Assembly: GCA_903954065.1 (NCBI GenBank)
Contig: CAJBME010000216.1
Span: 1 to 39,643, forward strand
Reading direction: 5' to 3'
Origin: an uncultured bacterium
Lineage (GTDB): Bacteria > Verrucomicrobiota > Verrucomicrobiia > Verrucomicrobiales > V1-33
DNA: 39,643 nt
The translations under genes and the position numbers were made by a program. This document shows positions 7,458 to 16,978 of this stretch, one piece after another; position 1 is the stretch's first letter; each line of letters opens with the position of its first letter. The notes under the pieces are model-generated. The model saw only the letters and a list, made by a program, of their open reading frames with translations. It was not told the origin of the DNA and searched no databases.

Positions 7458-9620
7458 CTAGGCCGTTCCCCCGGCATCAAGCGCACTCTCAAACTGCATG
7501 CGATAGACTCGCAAATACCGCTCGCTGCGCTGCAACAGCTCCGCATGCGTGCCAATATCCGTGATCCGCCCGTGCTCGAGCACCACAATCTGGTCCGCCC
7601 GCAGAATCGTGCTCAATCGATGAGCAATCGCAATCACCGTCCGGTTCTTGGCCAGCTCATCCAGATCATTCTGAATCTGCGCCTCCGTTTCACTGTCCAA
7701 AGCCGACGTCGCTTCATCCAATAGCAAAATCGGAGCATCTCGAAGAAACGCCCGGGCAATGGAAATCCGCTGACGCTGGCCCCCAGATAAATTGCACCCG
7801 CGGTCACCGACATCGCGTCCATAGCCGTCCTTGTGCGCCATGATGAAATCATGCGCGTGCGCCCGGCGCGCAGCCTCCTCGATTTCCTCCCTCGTGGCAT
7901 TCAGGCGGCCATAACGGATGTTTTCGTAGATGCTGTCGTGAAACAAAAAGATATCTTGATTGACGAGGGCAATCTGGTCGCGCAACGAACGCTGAGTGAC
8001 CCGCCGCAAATCATGCCCGTCCACGGTCAGATACCCTTGTTCAGGATCATAAAACCGCATCAGTAGGGCCAGTAACGTGCTCTTACCAGATCCCGTCTGG
8101 CCCACAAGGGCGCAGGTGCTGCCCGCAGGAATGACCAAATCGATGTCATTGACCGCCGATCCTTTTTTCTTGTCATAAGAAAAGGTCACTCCATGAAACT
8201 GAACGCAACCGCTGACCGGGGGCAAACACACCGCCTCCGGAGCGTCCCGTACCCCAGGAACCCGATCCATCAGCTCGAAAATCTTAGTCGTCGCCGCCAG
8301 ACACTTTTGCAAAAGAATGTGCAGCTTGCCCAGTGACTTGGCCGGTTCATACATCAAGACCAGCGCGCCATTCAACGCCAGAAAATCACCCGGCCCCATG
8401 TCCTTCCAGAAGGCATAGACCAGCGCCGCAGCAATCCCAAGAGAAGCCGTCGATTCCACCAACGGACCCGTCAGCTCCATCGCGCTGCGCCACCGCATCA
8501 TCAGCGCCAACATTTTCTGATTAGCAGCAGAAAACCGACGAGCTTCGTATTCCTCGCGCCCATGGGCCTTGACCACCCGGATCCCGCCCAGCGCCTCCTG
8601 CATGATGTTCATCAATAACCCGGCCTCCTCTTCCTCCTTGTTGCTCTCACGCCGGATTCTTTTGCCGATATATAACACCGGCAAAATACACAATGGGAAA
8701 ATCGTGAAACTAAATAACGTGAATTTCCAGTCGATGAAAAGCATGGCCACCAGCGCGCCGATGATAGAGACCGGTTGTTTGACCACATCACTCGCTACCT
8801 GCGTGAGCGCCATCTGCGCCATCCGCGTCTGATTGAACACCGTCTGAATCAAATCCCCCACTTTCTGCTTATTGAAGAATTCTTGGGACTGGCCCAGTAC
8901 CTTCTCAAAAACTTCCTGCCGAATATCATCCAACGTCTGCAAGCTGACCCATTGCATGCAATACGCATTCAAATAACCGAAAAGCCCGCGCACCATCATC
9001 AACATCGGAATCAAAGCACACACCCACATGACTTTCCGCAACGGCGTCTCCTGCGGGATTTTAGCCATTTCCGCCGCGCCCTCAGCGCCTGTCTTGTTCA
9101 AGCTTGCCCGAAGCCATTCCGCGGCGGGATCGCTTTCTACTATCGCTGCCGAATCGACCAAAGCGCTGGCCGCTGGAGCGGCTGGAGCCTGGGGCGCCGG
9201 GGGCGTCGCAGCCGTTGGGGCGCCAGCAACCGGAGCGGCGGCGCCAGCGGGAGCCGGAGCCGGAGCCGGAGTAGGAGTTGGAACGGCGACCTGACCCGCA
9301 GGTGGGGTGATGGGTGCGGGCGTTTTGTATCGGGCTGGCACCAGCGGCACCCAGTCTGGCACGACGGGAAATTTCAGTCCTCCGGCGCCTGGGCCCGGAC
9401 CGGCGCTGCGTTGACTGAGGACTTCATTTCCGACGTGGCGGGTGACAAAGACCAGACCGCCATTGGTCGCTCCGGCGAGCAATCCAAAGAAAATTCCGAG
9501 GGCGAACCTGGCTTTATAAGGCCGCAGGTAGCCGATCAGACGGCCATACGGCTCCCGCGCGGCGGCCAGCACCTCGCGGGAGGACATCTTCGCCAGATCC
9601 TTGCGACTAATTTTTTTCAT
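7458..9620 (-). CDS. MsbA-like ABC exporter, fused membrane and ATPase domains
   Basis: This 720-residue half-transporter would work as a homodimer in the inner membrane. A type I exporter membrane domain with about six helices covers residues 35-430. The nucleotide-binding domain has Walker A (GQTGSGKST), the Q-loop region (IALVNQDIFLF), the ABC signature (LSGGQRQRIS), Walker B with catalytic Glu (ILLLDEATSALD) and the switch His (IAHRLST). An unusual Pro/Ala-rich stretch of about 50 residues lies at residues 100-152, between the first and second helices, and should be periplasmic. The MsbA/lipid A flippase role is suggested by the family 9 glycosyltransferase gene 48 nt upstream, but other lipid or peptide substrates are possible. 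The start is taken as the ATG at 9620; the in-frame TTG at 9662 would add 14 residues. Confidence 0.93.
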   Translation of the reverse strand: MKKISRKDLAKMSSREVLAAAREPYGRLIGYLRPYKARFALGIFFGLLAGATNGGLVFVTRHVGNEVLSQRSAGPGPGAGGLKFPVVPDWVPLVPARYKTPAPITPPAGQVAVPTPTPAPAPAPAGAAAPVAGAPTAATPPAPQAPAAPAASALVDSAAIVESDPAAEWLRASLNKTGAEGAAEMAKIPQETPLRKVMWVCALIPMLMMVRGLFGYLNAYCMQWVSLQTLDDIRQEVFEKVLGQSQEFFNKQKVGDLIQTVFNQTRMAQMALTQVASDVVKQPVSIIGALVAMLFIDWKFTLFSFTIFPLCILPVLYIGKRIRRESNKEEEEAGLLMNIMQEALGGIRVVKAHGREEYEARRFSAANQKMLALMMRWRSAMELTGPLVESTASLGIAAALVYAFWKDMGPGDFLALNGALVLMYEPAKSLGKLHILLQKCLAATTKIFELMDRVPGVRDAPEAVCLPPVSGCVQFHGVTFSYDKKKGSAVNDIDLVIPAGSTCALVGQTGSGKSTLLALLMRFYDPEQGYLTVDGHDLRRVTQRSLRDQIALVNQDIFLFHDSIYENIRYGRLNATREEIEEAARRAHAHDFIMAHKDGYGRDVGDRGCNLSGGQRQRISIARAFLRDAPILLLDEATSALDSETEAQIQNDLDELAKNRTVIAIAHRLSTILRADQIVVLEHGRITDIGTHAELLQRSERYLRVYRMQFESALDAGGTA

Positions 9621-9668
9621 GGAGCAAACCGGTGCGCCGCGGCCGACCCGCGACCGGGACAAGCGGCG

Positions 9669-10649
9669 CTAGGCCGCCGGATGGCGGTCACACACCTCAT
9701 CGATAGCCTCCAAAACGACGGCTGTCGACAACGCATCCATCGGAGCAGTGGCCTGCCGAGGGCCGGCTACCGATCCCGATCCACCACCCGCCGTCACCGC
9801 CCGGGCCGCTGGATGCCGCGGTCGCCAGTGAAACGGATTGGTCGGCCCGAATAATGCCACCTGCGGACGCCGAGCCATCGCCGCCAGATGCATCGCCGCT
9901 GAATCCACGCTCAGCACCAGCCGGGCCCGGTCGATCACCGAGGCCAGCTCGAGGAGGGACAGTCGGCCGCTCAGGTCATAAAGACCCGTCTCCGACGAAC
10001 CCAGAGCAGACCGGATGGCCGCCAGATGCGCCTGCTCCGCTCGATCCGAGCTGCCCGTCAGCACGACCGGCAGCGGGAGGCGCGTTATGACTTCCGCCCA
10101 GCGCTCTGGGGGCCAGTATTTCTCAGCTCGCGCTGTGCCCGGGTGGACGACGATAAACTCGTCAGTCGGCAGCCCGCGGATTCCGTCTGCCAAACCGGCC
10201 GGGATCACCAAACCGGTGGCCTCCGGCGCGGGCAGCCCCGTCAGGGCCAAATGAAAATCAACGGTATGGAGATCACGCACTGGAGCGTCGCACCAGTGCG
10301 TATACCCATCTGCGCGCCAGGCTCGTTTGGCCACCATTTTCCGGTATCCGGCGACGTGCGCGGCGCGGCTCAGCCGGGCCAACAAGGCCGAGCGATCGGT
10401 GCCCGTAAAATCGTAGCACCGGTCCCAGTTCTCAGTAAAAACTCGGCTCCACAGGGCCACATTGGGACGGCCGGGCGCGTAGACGAGCACCTCGTCGGAC
10501 GCCGCAAAGGCGGGAGCGAGCCCGCCGGACGGTCCGTGCAGCACCAGCGTGAGATGAGCCTGCGGCCACGCCTCGCGCATCGCCTGCAACGCCGGCGCGG
10601 TCAAAATCGCATCACCAATGCGTTTGAGCTGAAGACAAAGAATACGCAT
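9669..10649 (-). CDS. Glycosyltransferase family 9 protein (heptosyltransferase-like)
   Basis: This 326-residue protein belongs to the ADP-heptose:LPS heptosyltransferase family (GT9, GT-B fold), which adds heptose or related sugars to the lipopolysaccharide core at the cytoplasmic face of the inner membrane. The N-terminal signature MRILCLQLKRIGDAILTAPA, the nucleotide-sugar region (VVHPGTARAEKYWPPERWAE) and the C-terminal motif ALFGPTNPFHWRP are all present. Length fits the family (about 320-350). It is followed after 48 nt by the ABC exporter, an arrangement consistent with lipid A-core assembly and flipping. The ATG at 10649 is chosen because family members begin with the MRILxxxLKRIGD strand. 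The exact sugar cannot be told from sequence. Confidence 0.9.
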   Translation of the reverse strand: MRILCLQLKRIGDAILTAPALQAMREAWPQAHLTLVLHGPSGGLAPAFAASDEVLVYAPGRPNVALWSRVFTENWDRCYDFTGTDRSALLARLSRAAHVAGYRKMVAKRAWRADGYTHWCDAPVRDLHTVDFHLALTGLPAPEATGLVIPAGLADGIRGLPTDEFIVVHPGTARAEKYWPPERWAEVITRLPLPVVLTGSSDRAEQAHLAAIRSALGSSETGLYDLSGRLSLLELASVIDRARLVLSVDSAAMHLAAMARRPQVALFGPTNPFHWRPRHPAARAVTAGGGSGSVAGPRQATAPMDALSTAVVLEAIDEVCDRHPAA

Positions 10650-10760
10650 AAAACCGGTCCCACCATACACCGCCGTTCGTACTGGCGATGAATGATTTGG
10701 CAGGAGCCGACCGTTGTCAGCTCTGGTAAGTAGTTTGGTTTAATCCGGGCGTTCTGCGGC

Positions 10761-12977
10761 TCACTCTGCGGCGGCTGGCTGGAAATCTGGCGCGCCGGTC
10801 CGCCAGAGGGCGAATGCCCAGCGGCTGGCCAGCTGGTCATGGATCTGGCTGCGTTTGGAACCGATGCCATGGCCGGCTTCGGGGTCGAGGAGGAGGAGAA
10901 CTGGGTTGGCGCTGGCGGTGGCGGCTTGCAGGCGCGCGGTCATTTTGCCTGACATCCAGGCGTCGACCCGGCGGTCGTTCAGGCCGTGGGTCAGCAGGAC
11001 GGATGGGTAGCGGGTGCCATCCTGGACGTGGTGCAGCGGGCTCATGGCGCGGAGGGCGTGAAACCCTTCGGGGGTCGTCACGGTGCCAAATTCCTGAATG
11101 TTGGGCGGTCCGTTTTCGGTGGTTTCCATGCGCAGGAGGTCGGTGCAGCCGACATTGATGATGGCCGCGGCAAAAAGATCAGGGCGCTCGGTGATGGCGC
11201 GGCCGATGAGAATGCCGCCGGCGCTGCCGCCTTGAATCGAGAGTTTGGCGGTGGAGGTGAATTTGTGAGTAATGAGGTATTCTGAGCAAGCGATGAGGTC
11301 TTTCCAGGTATTGGGTTTGGTTAGTTTCTGTCCGTCGAGGTGCCAGTTCCTTCCTTTTTCGCCGCCGCCGCGGACATGGGCGACGGCGATGATGCCGCCG
11401 CGTTCGAGCCAGGCGAGGTTGAGCGGGCTGAACCCAACATGGCGAATGCTGCCGTAAGCGCCGTAGCCGTTGAGCAGGAGCGGAGCGCTGCCGTCTAAGA
11501 CAACATTTTGAGGGTAAATGATCGAGAGCGGAACCATCACGCCATCATGACTGGGCACCTCTACCTGCTGGGAAGTATATCCTAGGACACGATCATATTT
11601 TCCAGCCGGCTGAAGCGGGCTGACTTGAAACTCCCGGCGGCCCGGATCGTGGGCATACAGTGCTCCGCCTGTGGTCCAGGACGCGGTGCGAATAAAAACA
11701 TCGCCAAAATACGGAGAGGCTTCGCTGACTGACGCGGAGTCGTCGCGCGGCGGAGACAGTTTCTCCGGCGGACGGCTGTTTGTTGGGTCAATCTGCATCA
11801 CCACGCCGGCTCCATGGCGCGTGGCATTCACATAGACGGCGTCGCGCGAGGCCAGCAGCGAGGTAATGACCAGCTCGCTTTCTGGCAGGACGACTTCGGC
11901 CGTGGCTACATTCGGCCGGGCCGCGGGCGTGCGGATGACTTTGTACCGCGGCGCCTGGGCCGCGGTCACTAGATAAATAAACCCGCCGTGCACCGTGAAA
12001 TCAATGACCTGATCGCGGCTGGTGCAGACCGGTTTCCAGTCGGCCGACGGCGCGGTCAGCGTCTCCAGCCGCGCGCTGAACAACGTTAGCTCCGGCGCAT
12101 CACCATGGTGAATTTGCCCGATGACTTCCTCCGAGCCGGGAAAAACTCGGACACTCGGGAAATCCAGCGGCGCCGTGACCCGATCGGGCGTCTGCTTCCG
12201 CCCTAAAACCGGCCGGTCGGAGTCCGCCGGTTGCCCGAGGGTGTGCAGGATCGCTTCGGTGTTGTGATAAGTTTCGCTGGCCGGCGCGCCGGTTGCCAGT
12301 GGCTGACGCCGACTGTAGAAAAAACCACTCGAGTCCGGAAGCCACGACGGTTCATTATACGCAGTCTCAATGCGGTCGATCGAGGTGGGCAGGTCCCGGC
12401 CGGTGCGCAAATCCCGAATGTAAATGGTGGTCACTTCCGACCCGCCGGTGGCAATGCCCACCGCCGCATGCCGACCGTCAGGGGAGGGGCTAAAAAATTC
12501 CAGACTGGCATGTGAGCCGCCGGGTTGTTCGTAAGACTTGGGGTCCAGAATGATGGTTTCTTCACCGGCGAGGGACGGACGGCTGGCGATGACCGGGGTT
12601 TCGGCGTCTGCCTCCAGCTTGCGGTAAAACACGGTCCCGTTCTGCAGGCGGTGCAGTCCGCCGATGGTGTACGGTGCGCCCTTGTCGAGTTCCTGAATCC
12701 GCTGCAGCAACTGCCGACGACCGGGCAGTCGCTCTATCGCGGACTGTGTGAAAAGCGATTGTGCCTTCATCCACCCGCTCACTTCCGGGTTTTTGAGGTC
12801 CTCCATGTAGCGATAGGGGTCGCTCACTTTGATGCCGTGATACTCATCGACCACTGGGCGCACGGGGGCGACCGGTGGGGTGGCGGGCGCGTTGGGTGCG
12901 GCCATGGTAGAGGGGGCGGCCATCATGAGGAAGAGTGCGGCAAGGGTGGCGGGCGGGCGTCGCAGTGGATGAAACAT
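10761..12977 (-). CDS. Prolyl oligopeptidase, family S9A, exported
   Basis: This 738-residue serine peptidase cleaves short peptides on the carboxyl side of proline. A signal peptide is present (FHPLRRPPATLAALFLMM and so on, cleavage near STMAAP). The N-terminal propeller region begins with the family hallmark DEYHGIKVSDPYRYMEDL. The C-terminal alpha/beta hydrolase domain contains NGYGAYG and the nucleophile in QGGSAGG (Ser about 585), Asp in HGLNDRRVD (about 668) and His in EAGHGIGS (about 703). Spacing within the triad matches classical enzymes. The classical nucleophile motif is GGSNGG, so Ala replaces Asn here. The start at 12977 places the signal peptide at the N-terminus; an earlier in-frame start at 13055 does not. 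It is probably periplasmic, transcribed separately from the upstream nagB gene (146-nt gap). Confidence 0.94.
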   Translation of the reverse strand: MFHPLRRPPATLAALFLMMAAPSTMAAPNAPATPPVAPVRPVVDEYHGIKVSDPYRYMEDLKNPEVSGWMKAQSLFTQSAIERLPGRRQLLQRIQELDKGAPYTIGGLHRLQNGTVFYRKLEADAETPVIASRPSLAGEETIILDPKSYEQPGGSHASLEFFSPSPDGRHAAVGIATGGSEVTTIYIRDLRTGRDLPTSIDRIETAYNEPSWLPDSSGFFYSRRQPLATGAPASETYHNTEAILHTLGQPADSDRPVLGRKQTPDRVTAPLDFPSVRVFPGSEEVIGQIHHGDAPELTLFSARLETLTAPSADWKPVCTSRDQVIDFTVHGGFIYLVTAAQAPRYKVIRTPAARPNVATAEVVLPESELVITSLLASRDAVYVNATRHGAGVVMQIDPTNSRPPEKLSPPRDDSASVSEASPYFGDVFIRTASWTTGGALYAHDPGRREFQVSPLQPAGKYDRVLGYTSQQVEVPSHDGVMVPLSIIYPQNVVLDGSAPLLLNGYGAYGSIRHVGFSPLNLAWLERGGIIAVAHVRGGGEKGRNWHLDGQKLTKPNTWKDLIACSEYLITHKFTSTAKLSIQGGSAGGILIGRAITERPDLFAAAIINVGCTDLLRMETTENGPPNIQEFGTVTTPEGFHALRAMSPLHHVQDGTRYPSVLLTHGLNDRRVDAWMSGKMTARLQAATASANPVLLLLDPEAGHGIGSKRSQIHDQLASRWAFALWRTGAPDFQPAAAE

Positions 12978-13122
12978 GAGGGATGGTATCGTGGCGGCCG
13001 GTGGCCGCAAGAATACCCGCGTGGAGCAGAGGCATGGTCTCGGGCTCGAAACCACGCCTCATGTCAATGCACCGACGCGGCCCGAGTCGGCCCGCGTCGG
13101 CCTGAAGTGAGCGCGGGGCTGA

Positions 13123-15027
13123 CTATTTCCAGCGTTCGAAGGCTTCGATGGCTTCGTATTCGGCGAGCCCGAGGGCGTCGTAGGTGTGCGCGGACTGGCG
13201 GTTGCGATCGCCGGTCAGTTGATCCGGGTTGGTGTGGGACTGGAATTTTTGAATAGCAGCGAGTTTTTGCGCGAGTTGATCCGGGCTGATGGGGACGGCC
13301 ATGTCAATTTCGTGTGGTTCCAGTTCTTTTTGGTGTCCGCGGTGGAGCCAGATGCGGCAATTCTCTTTCCAGACGGCGGTGCCGCACTGATCCCAGGCAG
13401 TGGTGAACGCACGCCAAGCGACCCCTTGAACGCTGTTGGGATCGGCGAGGTGGCCGGTGATGAAGATCTGATGGGGTTTTTCGGTTTCTAGCACGGTGCG
13501 GAGTGCGGCGACGTCGGCTTCTTCGAGCCGGAACTGCCGGTACCGGCCCTTGGCATAGAATGGCAGGTCGAGGAACCGGGCGTGTTCCGGAGGCAGGCCC
13601 AGCGCCTGCAGCGCGTCGCGGGCCTCGCCGCGGCGGATCAATCCCTTGAGCCGCCGCAGGGCGTCACCGGGGTCGCCGAACGGCCCTTTGGCTTCCAATT
13701 GCGCAAGAATATCCCGCGCATAAGCGACTTGATGAGTCCAGTCACCTTGATGACCGCCGGGACCAGCGGGGGTGAATTGCTCGGATGTTTCCAGCAGGAC
13801 TTTGGCAAATTTTGAGGCTTCGGCGTCGCCGACGCGCAGGTCGCCGCTGGTCATGTAGGCGACGTGGACGTTGTGTCCGTGTTCGACGAGCCGTTGCAGG
13901 GTGGCTCCCATGCTGAGCACGTCATCTTGCGGTTCGGGAGCGAGGATGAGGGATCGTTTGGGATGTGGTTCGGCGCGTTCCGGGCGGGTGCGATCATCTG
14001 CGCCGGGTTTCCCTCCGGGCCATCCGGAAATCGTGTGCTGCAGGCGGTTGAAAATCTGAATGTTCAGATCGTAAGCGCGGCCGTGCCGGGTCAGCAGTTC
14101 GGCCATTCCGTTTTCATTGTATTCTTCGTCGAGTAGCTTGAGCACTGGCTTGTGGTGACGGAGAGCGAGCCACGTGACGGCGCGGCGGGTGCCGGTTTCA
14201 TCCCAGTCGACATGGGAGACGAGCCATGGGAGTTTGACTCGGGTCAGTGCTTTGGAGGCGGGGGCGTCGACGAGAAACCGCGCATCGGGGTGCGACTGCA
14301 GGAAACTCGCGGAGACGGCCTCGGTTTCGGCGCCTTCAACCGCCTCGCGAACGATTTCCGCCTTGTTTTCGCCCCACGCCATCAAGGCGACTTTGCGCGC
14401 GCGCAAAATGGTACCGACCCCCATGGTGATGGCGAATCGCGGGACATTGCCCTCGCCCAGAAAGTCCGCGGCCGCATCCTGCCGGGTGATGCGGTCGAGC
14501 GCAATCAGCCGGGTGCGCGAGTCGCGCGTCGATCCCGGCTCGTTAAATCCAATGTGTCCGGTCCGACCAATCCCGAGGATCTGCAGGTCAATGCCACCCG
14601 CCGCGTCAATGGCCGCTTCATAGTCCTGACAATGAGCAAAGACTTTGTCGAGTGGTACCGTGCCGTCCGGCAAATGAATGTTTTCCGGCTGCAGATCGAC
14701 ATGGTCAAAGAGCTGCTCCCGCATGAAACGGAAATAACTTTCGCGGTGATCTCGTCCGAGGCCGTGATATTCGTCGAGGTTGAAAGTGATGACGTTGGCA
14801 AAGCTGAGTCCTTCTTGTTGGTGTAGCCGGATCAACTCGCGGTAAAATGGAACTGGGGTCGAGCCGGTAGCCAGTCCGAGCACGGTGGTCTGTCCCGCGG
14901 CTTGGCGGGCGGTGATCAGGTCCGCCACTTCCCGGGCCAGCGCGGCGGCGGCGGCGGTCGCGGTCGGGAAGATCAACGTCGGGACTTTTTCAAATTGTTC
15001 GGTGGTCGTGGTGGGGGCGGTACTCAT
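13123..15027 (-). CDS. nagB: Glucosamine-6-phosphate deaminase fused to a degenerate PIG-L domain
   Basis: This is a 634-residue two-domain protein. Residues 15-300 form a NagB domain that converts glucosamine 6-phosphate to fructose 6-phosphate and ammonia. It shows GLATGSTPVPFYREL (phosphate binding), FNLDEYHGL (catalytic Asp) and GIGRTGHIGFNEPGS (catalytic His and Glu). The Asp of the E. coli DGHIAFNEP motif is Thr here, which I recall as usual for the long Bacteroidetes-type NagB subfamily. Residues 357-610 align with PIG-L/LmbE deacetylases, but the expected HPDD reads EPQD (364-367) and the expected DPHGTH reads DPNSVQ (529-534), so the zinc ligands appear lost. The gene is divergent from gluconokinase, consistent with sugar catabolism. 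The ATG at 15027 has no Shine-Dalgarno sequence. Confidence 0.92.
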   Translation of the reverse strand: MSTAPTTTTEQFEKVPTLIFPTATAAAAALAREVADLITARQAAGQTTVLGLATGSTPVPFYRELIRLHQQEGLSFANVITFNLDEYHGLGRDHRESYFRFMREQLFDHVDLQPENIHLPDGTVPLDKVFAHCQDYEAAIDAAGGIDLQILGIGRTGHIGFNEPGSTRDSRTRLIALDRITRQDAAADFLGEGNVPRFAITMGVGTILRARKVALMAWGENKAEIVREAVEGAETEAVSASFLQSHPDARFLVDAPASKALTRVKLPWLVSHVDWDETGTRRAVTWLALRHHKPVLKLLDEEYNENGMAELLTRHGRAYDLNIQIFNRLQHTISGWPGGKPGADDRTRPERAEPHPKRSLILAPEPQDDVLSMGATLQRLVEHGHNVHVAYMTSGDLRVGDAEASKFAKVLLETSEQFTPAGPGGHQGDWTHQVAYARDILAQLEAKGPFGDPGDALRRLKGLIRRGEARDALQALGLPPEHARFLDLPFYAKGRYRQFRLEEADVAALRTVLETEKPHQIFITGHLADPNSVQGVAWRAFTTAWDQCGTAVWKENCRIWLHRGHQKELEPHEIDMAVPISPDQLAQKLAAIQKFQSHTNPDQLTGDRNRQSAHTYDALGLAEYEAIEAFERWK

Positions 15028-15139
15028 CAGATGCAGCTAAGCCGCAACCGTCGAGCCGGTCAAAAGGAACAAGGATGAAGGGTGCTGGATTGGTTGGATG
15101 GCGATTGACGGGGCGGGTGAGGCGGATTCATGGTGGTGG

Positions 15140-15724
15140 ATGGAGCGCAAGCCGCCGTTTATAGTTGTGGTGATGGGGGTTTCCGGATCGGGGAAGACCG
15201 AGGTGGGCCGTCGTCTGGCTGGGGCTCTGGGGGGCGAGTTTTTTGATGCGGACGCGTATCATCCGGCCGCCAATGTGGCGAAAATGAGTGCGGGTATTCC
15301 GCTGACGGATGATGACCGACGGCCGTGGTTCGAGCGGCTGGCCCGCGAGGTGATCACGCCGTGCCCAGACGGAGCCACGCGTGTGCTGGCCTGCTCGGCC
15401 TTGAAAAAAACCTATCGCGACTGGCTGCGGGCGGCGCGGCCGGGGGCCGTGCGGTTCGTGCATCTGGATGGTAGTTTCGAGCTGATCTACGGGCGGATGG
15501 CGGCTCGCAAAGATCATTTTATGCGTGCCGACATGCTGCGCAGCCAGTTTGCCACGCTCGAGCACCCCTCAGATCATGGCGAAGACGACGTCCTCTCTGT
15601 CGGGATCGAACCGCCCGTGGACGAGGTGGTACGCCTTGTGGTTTCCCGGCTGCCCGGGCTGGACGACAGCCCAGTGTCGGATCCGGACCACGGCCCGGTG
15701 GTTACTTCGTCGCCGGGGGCGTGA
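15140..15724 (+). CDS. gntK: Gluconokinase
   Basis: This 194-residue cytosolic kinase phosphorylates D-gluconate to 6-phosphogluconate, feeding the pentose phosphate or Entner-Doudoroff route. The P-loop GVSGSGKTEVG lies near residues 12-22. The substrate region DADAYHPAANVAKMSAGIPL followed by TDDDRRPW is characteristic of GntK, as is LACSALKKTYRDWLR. A tail of about 18 residues (SPVSDPDHGPVVTSSPGA) exceeds the usual family length of about 175. The ATG at 15140 is chosen because it begins just before the P-loop strand; an in-frame ATG at 15098 would add 14 residues. The gene is divergent from nagB and its 3' end overlaps the convergent membrane-protein gene by 23 nt. Confidence 0.93.
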   Translation: MERKPPFIVVVMGVSGSGKTEVGRRLAGALGGEFFDADAYHPAANVAKMSAGIPLTDDDRRPWFERLAREVITPCPDGATRVLACSALKKTYRDWLRAARPGAVRFVHLDGSFELIYGRMAARKDHFMRADMLRSQFATLEHPSDHGEDDVLSVGIEPPVDEVVRLVVSRLPGLDDSPVSDPDHGPVVTSSPGA

Positions 15725-16892
15725 GCTCGGAGACATCGGCCCGCACCTTTGATCCCTCGCTGACCAGCCAACCGTCGGCGACTAATTCTGTGATTTCCAC
15801 TTGGTCTTGACTGGTGGCATCGGGCAGAAACCGCAAGCGCACGGTGGGCAGACTGCGCGGGTTAATCCGGGTCCGCGCGACTAGCTGGGTATGCACCAGC
15901 TGACCTCGCGGAACGTAGCCGTAGAGCAGGTGCGTATCGCCGCGCGAAGCCAGCCGGAAGCAGGCATGGGTGGCGGAGTTGGGGAAATCGCGGTTGTAAT
16001 AATCATCCGGCTGCAAGGAAACTCGCATCAGCACCGGGGTGGTCGGACGCTGGGCCAGAAAGTCATCCCAAGACATTTCACCCTGACCCGTGAATGACTC
16101 CCAATCGACCCTGATGCCAGCCGGTGTCCGCTGCATAGCAATAACAAGTCTCTGAAAATCATTGACTTCTGCTACTCCTGCTAGCAGGTCGCGGTTCAAC
16201 TGCATTTCCGATCGGGTGGGCAGCCGGCGCACGACGAACGGTTTCCATGGTGTGGAGCGGTGGTGTTGTTCGATCAGCGGCCACACGCGTTCTGGTTCCC
16301 TCACCACGGCCCGCAGGTCTTCGATGGTCAGGGCTTCCAGAAAACTCCGCATCACTTGTGTGGCTTGGGCGAATTCGGCGTCGGTCAGGGACGCGGCGGC
16401 GACGATGGCCGCTTCCTGAGCGGCTTTGCTGGCCATGGCGGCTTGTTTGGCCCGGGTGGCGCCGTCTCCGACCAGCAGGGACTTGGCGAACCATGCGGCT
16501 CCCAGTCCGATGACCATGACGCCGAGGATGCCTAGGCTCATGATTTGTCCGCGGCTCAGCCCGCTCGCTTGGGGCTTGCGGGGGCTAGTGCCCTCGCTGT
16601 CCTCGTCGTCGTCCTGACGGGCCGGATCCTCCTCCCAGTGGATGGCTGCCGCCCGGTGTTCGCCCAGTTTGGATTTTTGGCGTTCGGTCGCTACCTTCGT
16701 GGGGAGGTCGGTGGTTTTGGTGAGGCGCGGTGCAAAGTCTGGGCGTCGCAGTTCTCGGACTTGCGGTTCCCATGATTCCTTGGGGCGTGGTGGGCGCGCG
16801 GCTCCTCCGGATTCTGCCGTCCGCTGGGGGGAGGTGGGCATGGCCTCGTCGTGGTCCTCAGGGGACGGATTTCCTGTGGCGTCGTCAGGCAT
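15702..16892 (-). CDS. Single-pass membrane protein of unknown function
   Basis: This 396-residue protein has a long charged, Pro/Glu/Lys-rich and probably disordered N-terminus (1-115), one transmembrane helix (about 118-140, GQIMSLGILGVMVIGLGAAW) and a C-terminal globular domain of about 250 residues. The helix polarity suggests a cytoplasmic N-terminus and a periplasmic C-terminus. The periplasmic part carries a helical opening (ASLTDAEFAQATQVMRSFLE) and alternating strands after it; I do not recognise the family. It lies 86 nt downstream of fumC on the same strand and could be co-transcribed. Its last codons overlap the gluconokinase 3' end on the opposite strand. Confidence 0.8.
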   Translation of the reverse strand: MPDDATGNPSPEDHDEAMPTSPQRTAESGGAARPPRPKESWEPQVRELRRPDFAPRLTKTTDLPTKVATERQKSKLGEHRAAAIHWEEDPARQDDDEDSEGTSPRKPQASGLSRGQIMSLGILGVMVIGLGAAWFAKSLLVGDGATRAKQAAMASKAAQEAAIVAAASLTDAEFAQATQVMRSFLEALTIEDLRAVVREPERVWPLIEQHHRSTPWKPFVVRRLPTRSEMQLNRDLLAGVAEVNDFQRLVIAMQRTPAGIRVDWESFTGQGEMSWDDFLAQRPTTPVLMRVSLQPDDYYNRDFPNSATHACFRLASRGDTHLLYGYVPRGQLVHTQLVARTRINPRSLPTVRLRFLPDATSQDQVEITELVADGWLVSEGSKVRADVSELTPPATK

Positions 16893-16978
16893 AAATGAAC
16901 CAGTGCGGACGGGGACCCCGTCCTGTCAAGGAGTGATTGGTGAGGTGTTGGGTGGCGGAGGGGAGGCGCCGGAGGTGT

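Noticed and set aside
8775..9854. Open frame of 359 codons on the plus strand
   Set aside because: Antisense to the ABC exporter; the Arg/Ser/Gly-rich translation comes from the reverse of the Pro/Ala-rich insert.
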